From Flavobacterium sp. (lineage in GTDB: Bacteria > Bacteroidota > Bacteroidia > Flavobacteriales > Flavobacteriaceae): a stretch of DNA of 41,238 nucleotides. Each line of letters begins with the position of its first letter. The stretch's first letter is position 1. Positions 40,714-41,238 of this stretch are shown here, in pieces. The position numbers were made by a program, and so were the translations under genes. The stretch spans positions 1 through 41,238 of the forward strand of contig QQUG01000209.1 in NCBI GenBank assembly GCA_008501705.1. Reading direction: 5' to 3'. The notes under the pieces were generated by a model. The model saw only the letters and a program-made list of their open reading frames with translations. It had not been told where the DNA came from and did not search any database.

Positions 40714-41238
40714 CTAATTTACGAATAACTCATTTAAAATTGACTTCACACCATTTAGATTATTGGAAGTACGAGTTATTGTAACATTTTTTTTATCCAC
40801 ATCCATATCAATGAACCAATCTGTCCATAGTCGTGATAAAATTTTAAATTCGTTAGGACACTGTCGAAGTGGTTTGATATTAGTTCTAGGGTTTAAAGAA
40901 TTAGCAATACAGTCTGGAGTCACCTCTAACAATGTAATTGTAGTGTTATTTGGAAGTTGCTTTCCCGTAGAAAGTATCTTCCATTTTTCAGAAACCAGTT
41001 TCTTTTCCCAATTCGAACTTGCTCTCAATGGATCTAGAATGGACCCTTCCAAATGTCCTACGGAATTCTCTTCTCTTTTTGGGTTTTCACCGCCCATATA
41101 CATATATCCATCCGTAAAAATAATTATATGGTTGTTGTAGCCGTTCTCCAGGTAATTAGCTAGACTATAACTAAAAAAATCATGGATATTAGATCCAAAA
41201 TAATTCGGGTTTTGTTTTAACGCTATATTGTAAATTTT
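40714..41238 (-). CDS. Protein with VWA-like TDG strand, N-terminus cut off by window
   Basis: The frame is open from the right edge to the stop at 40714, giving 174 visible residues; the start is outside the window. The visible N-terminal part reads NPNYFGSNIHDFFSYSLANY, then LENGYNNHIIIFTDGYMYMG. The strand IIIFTDGY with a preceding helix is the mark of a von Willebrand factor A fold (the TDG metal-site strand). The remainder contains LEVTPDCIANSLNPR and WTDWFIDMDVDKKNVTITR and looks like the end of that domain. No signal or motif identifies its function. An internal ATG at 41103 is not the start, because the frame is open well upstream of it. Confidence 0.6.
   Translation of the reverse strand, partial: KIYNIALKQNPNYFGSNIHDFFSYSLANYLENGYNNHIIIFTDGYMYMGGENPKREENSVGHLEGSILDPLRASSNWEKKLVSEKWKILSTGKQLPNNTTITLLEVTPDCIANSLNPRTNIKPLRQCPNEFKILSRLWTDWFIDMDVDKKNVTITRTSNNLNGVKSILNELFVN

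Overview
The window looks like a chromosome segment of a member of the Bacteroidota, most likely a marine-type Flavobacteriaceae. The evidence is TAnnTTTG -7 promoter motifs, a CarboxypepD_reg plus TonB-type outer-membrane receptor, a BlaI/M56 signalling pair, the LemA/DUF2207 pair with a glycine-rich tail, and many small secreted proteins of flavobacterial style. No rRNA, tRNA, CRISPR array, transposase or integrase was recognised. Both ends cut through genes.

Layout. (1) 1-8.8 kb is general chromosomal content: an M56 peptidase (cut at the left edge) with its BlaI/MecI-type repressor and a tandem operator, a DUF456 membrane protein, lspA, a nitroreductase, two small secreted proteins either side of a bidirectional terminator, a secreted thioredoxin-like protein, a large outer-membrane receptor and a secreted coiled-coil protein. 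(2) 8.88-15.4 kb is a tightly packed plus-strand molybdenum cofactor operon: moeA, a ModE-like DNA-binding protein, a TSUP exporter, mobA, moaD, moeB with a rhodanese domain, moaE, a moaC-moaB fusion and moaA. (3) 15.4-22.3 kb is a convergent minus-strand operon transcribed fdhD, NuoE-NuoF-like fusion, formate dehydrogenase alpha, xdhC, mocA. Together with region 2 it makes and uses Mo cofactor for an NAD-linked formate dehydrogenase. (4) 22.3-25.9 kb runs divergently: a Tat-exported SorA-type sulfite dehydrogenase and its anchored cytochrome c partner, then a sterol-desaturase-family protein and a six-helix membrane protein. A 16-bp Crp/Fnr-like palindrome lies upstream. (5) 25.94-26.43 kb is a six-copy array of an ~80-bp repeat that can fold into conserved hairpins. 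(6) 26.5-29.9 kb holds DUF2207 and LemA proteins and a sigma-factor-like gene. (7) 30.0-39.6 kb is a nine-kilobase minus-strand defence cassette: hsdR, hsdS, a PrrC/RloC-like ATPase, hsdM, an Mrr-type endonuclease, an HNH endonuclease with a probable modified-base reader, and an overlapping Nudix hydrolase. Just upstream lies the decayed start of a second, different hsdM. (8) 39.6-41.2 kb has a lipoprotein, a small Cys/His-rich secreted protein and a gene with a VWA-like TDG strand cut by the right edge.

The most interesting points are the composition of the defence cassette (classical restriction, a possible tRNA-cleaving suicide back-up, two candidate modification-dependent nucleases and a possible nucleotide-pool sanitiser), the hsdM relic at its border, and the hairpin repeat array. 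All functional statements rest on reading motifs by eye; no database search was run.
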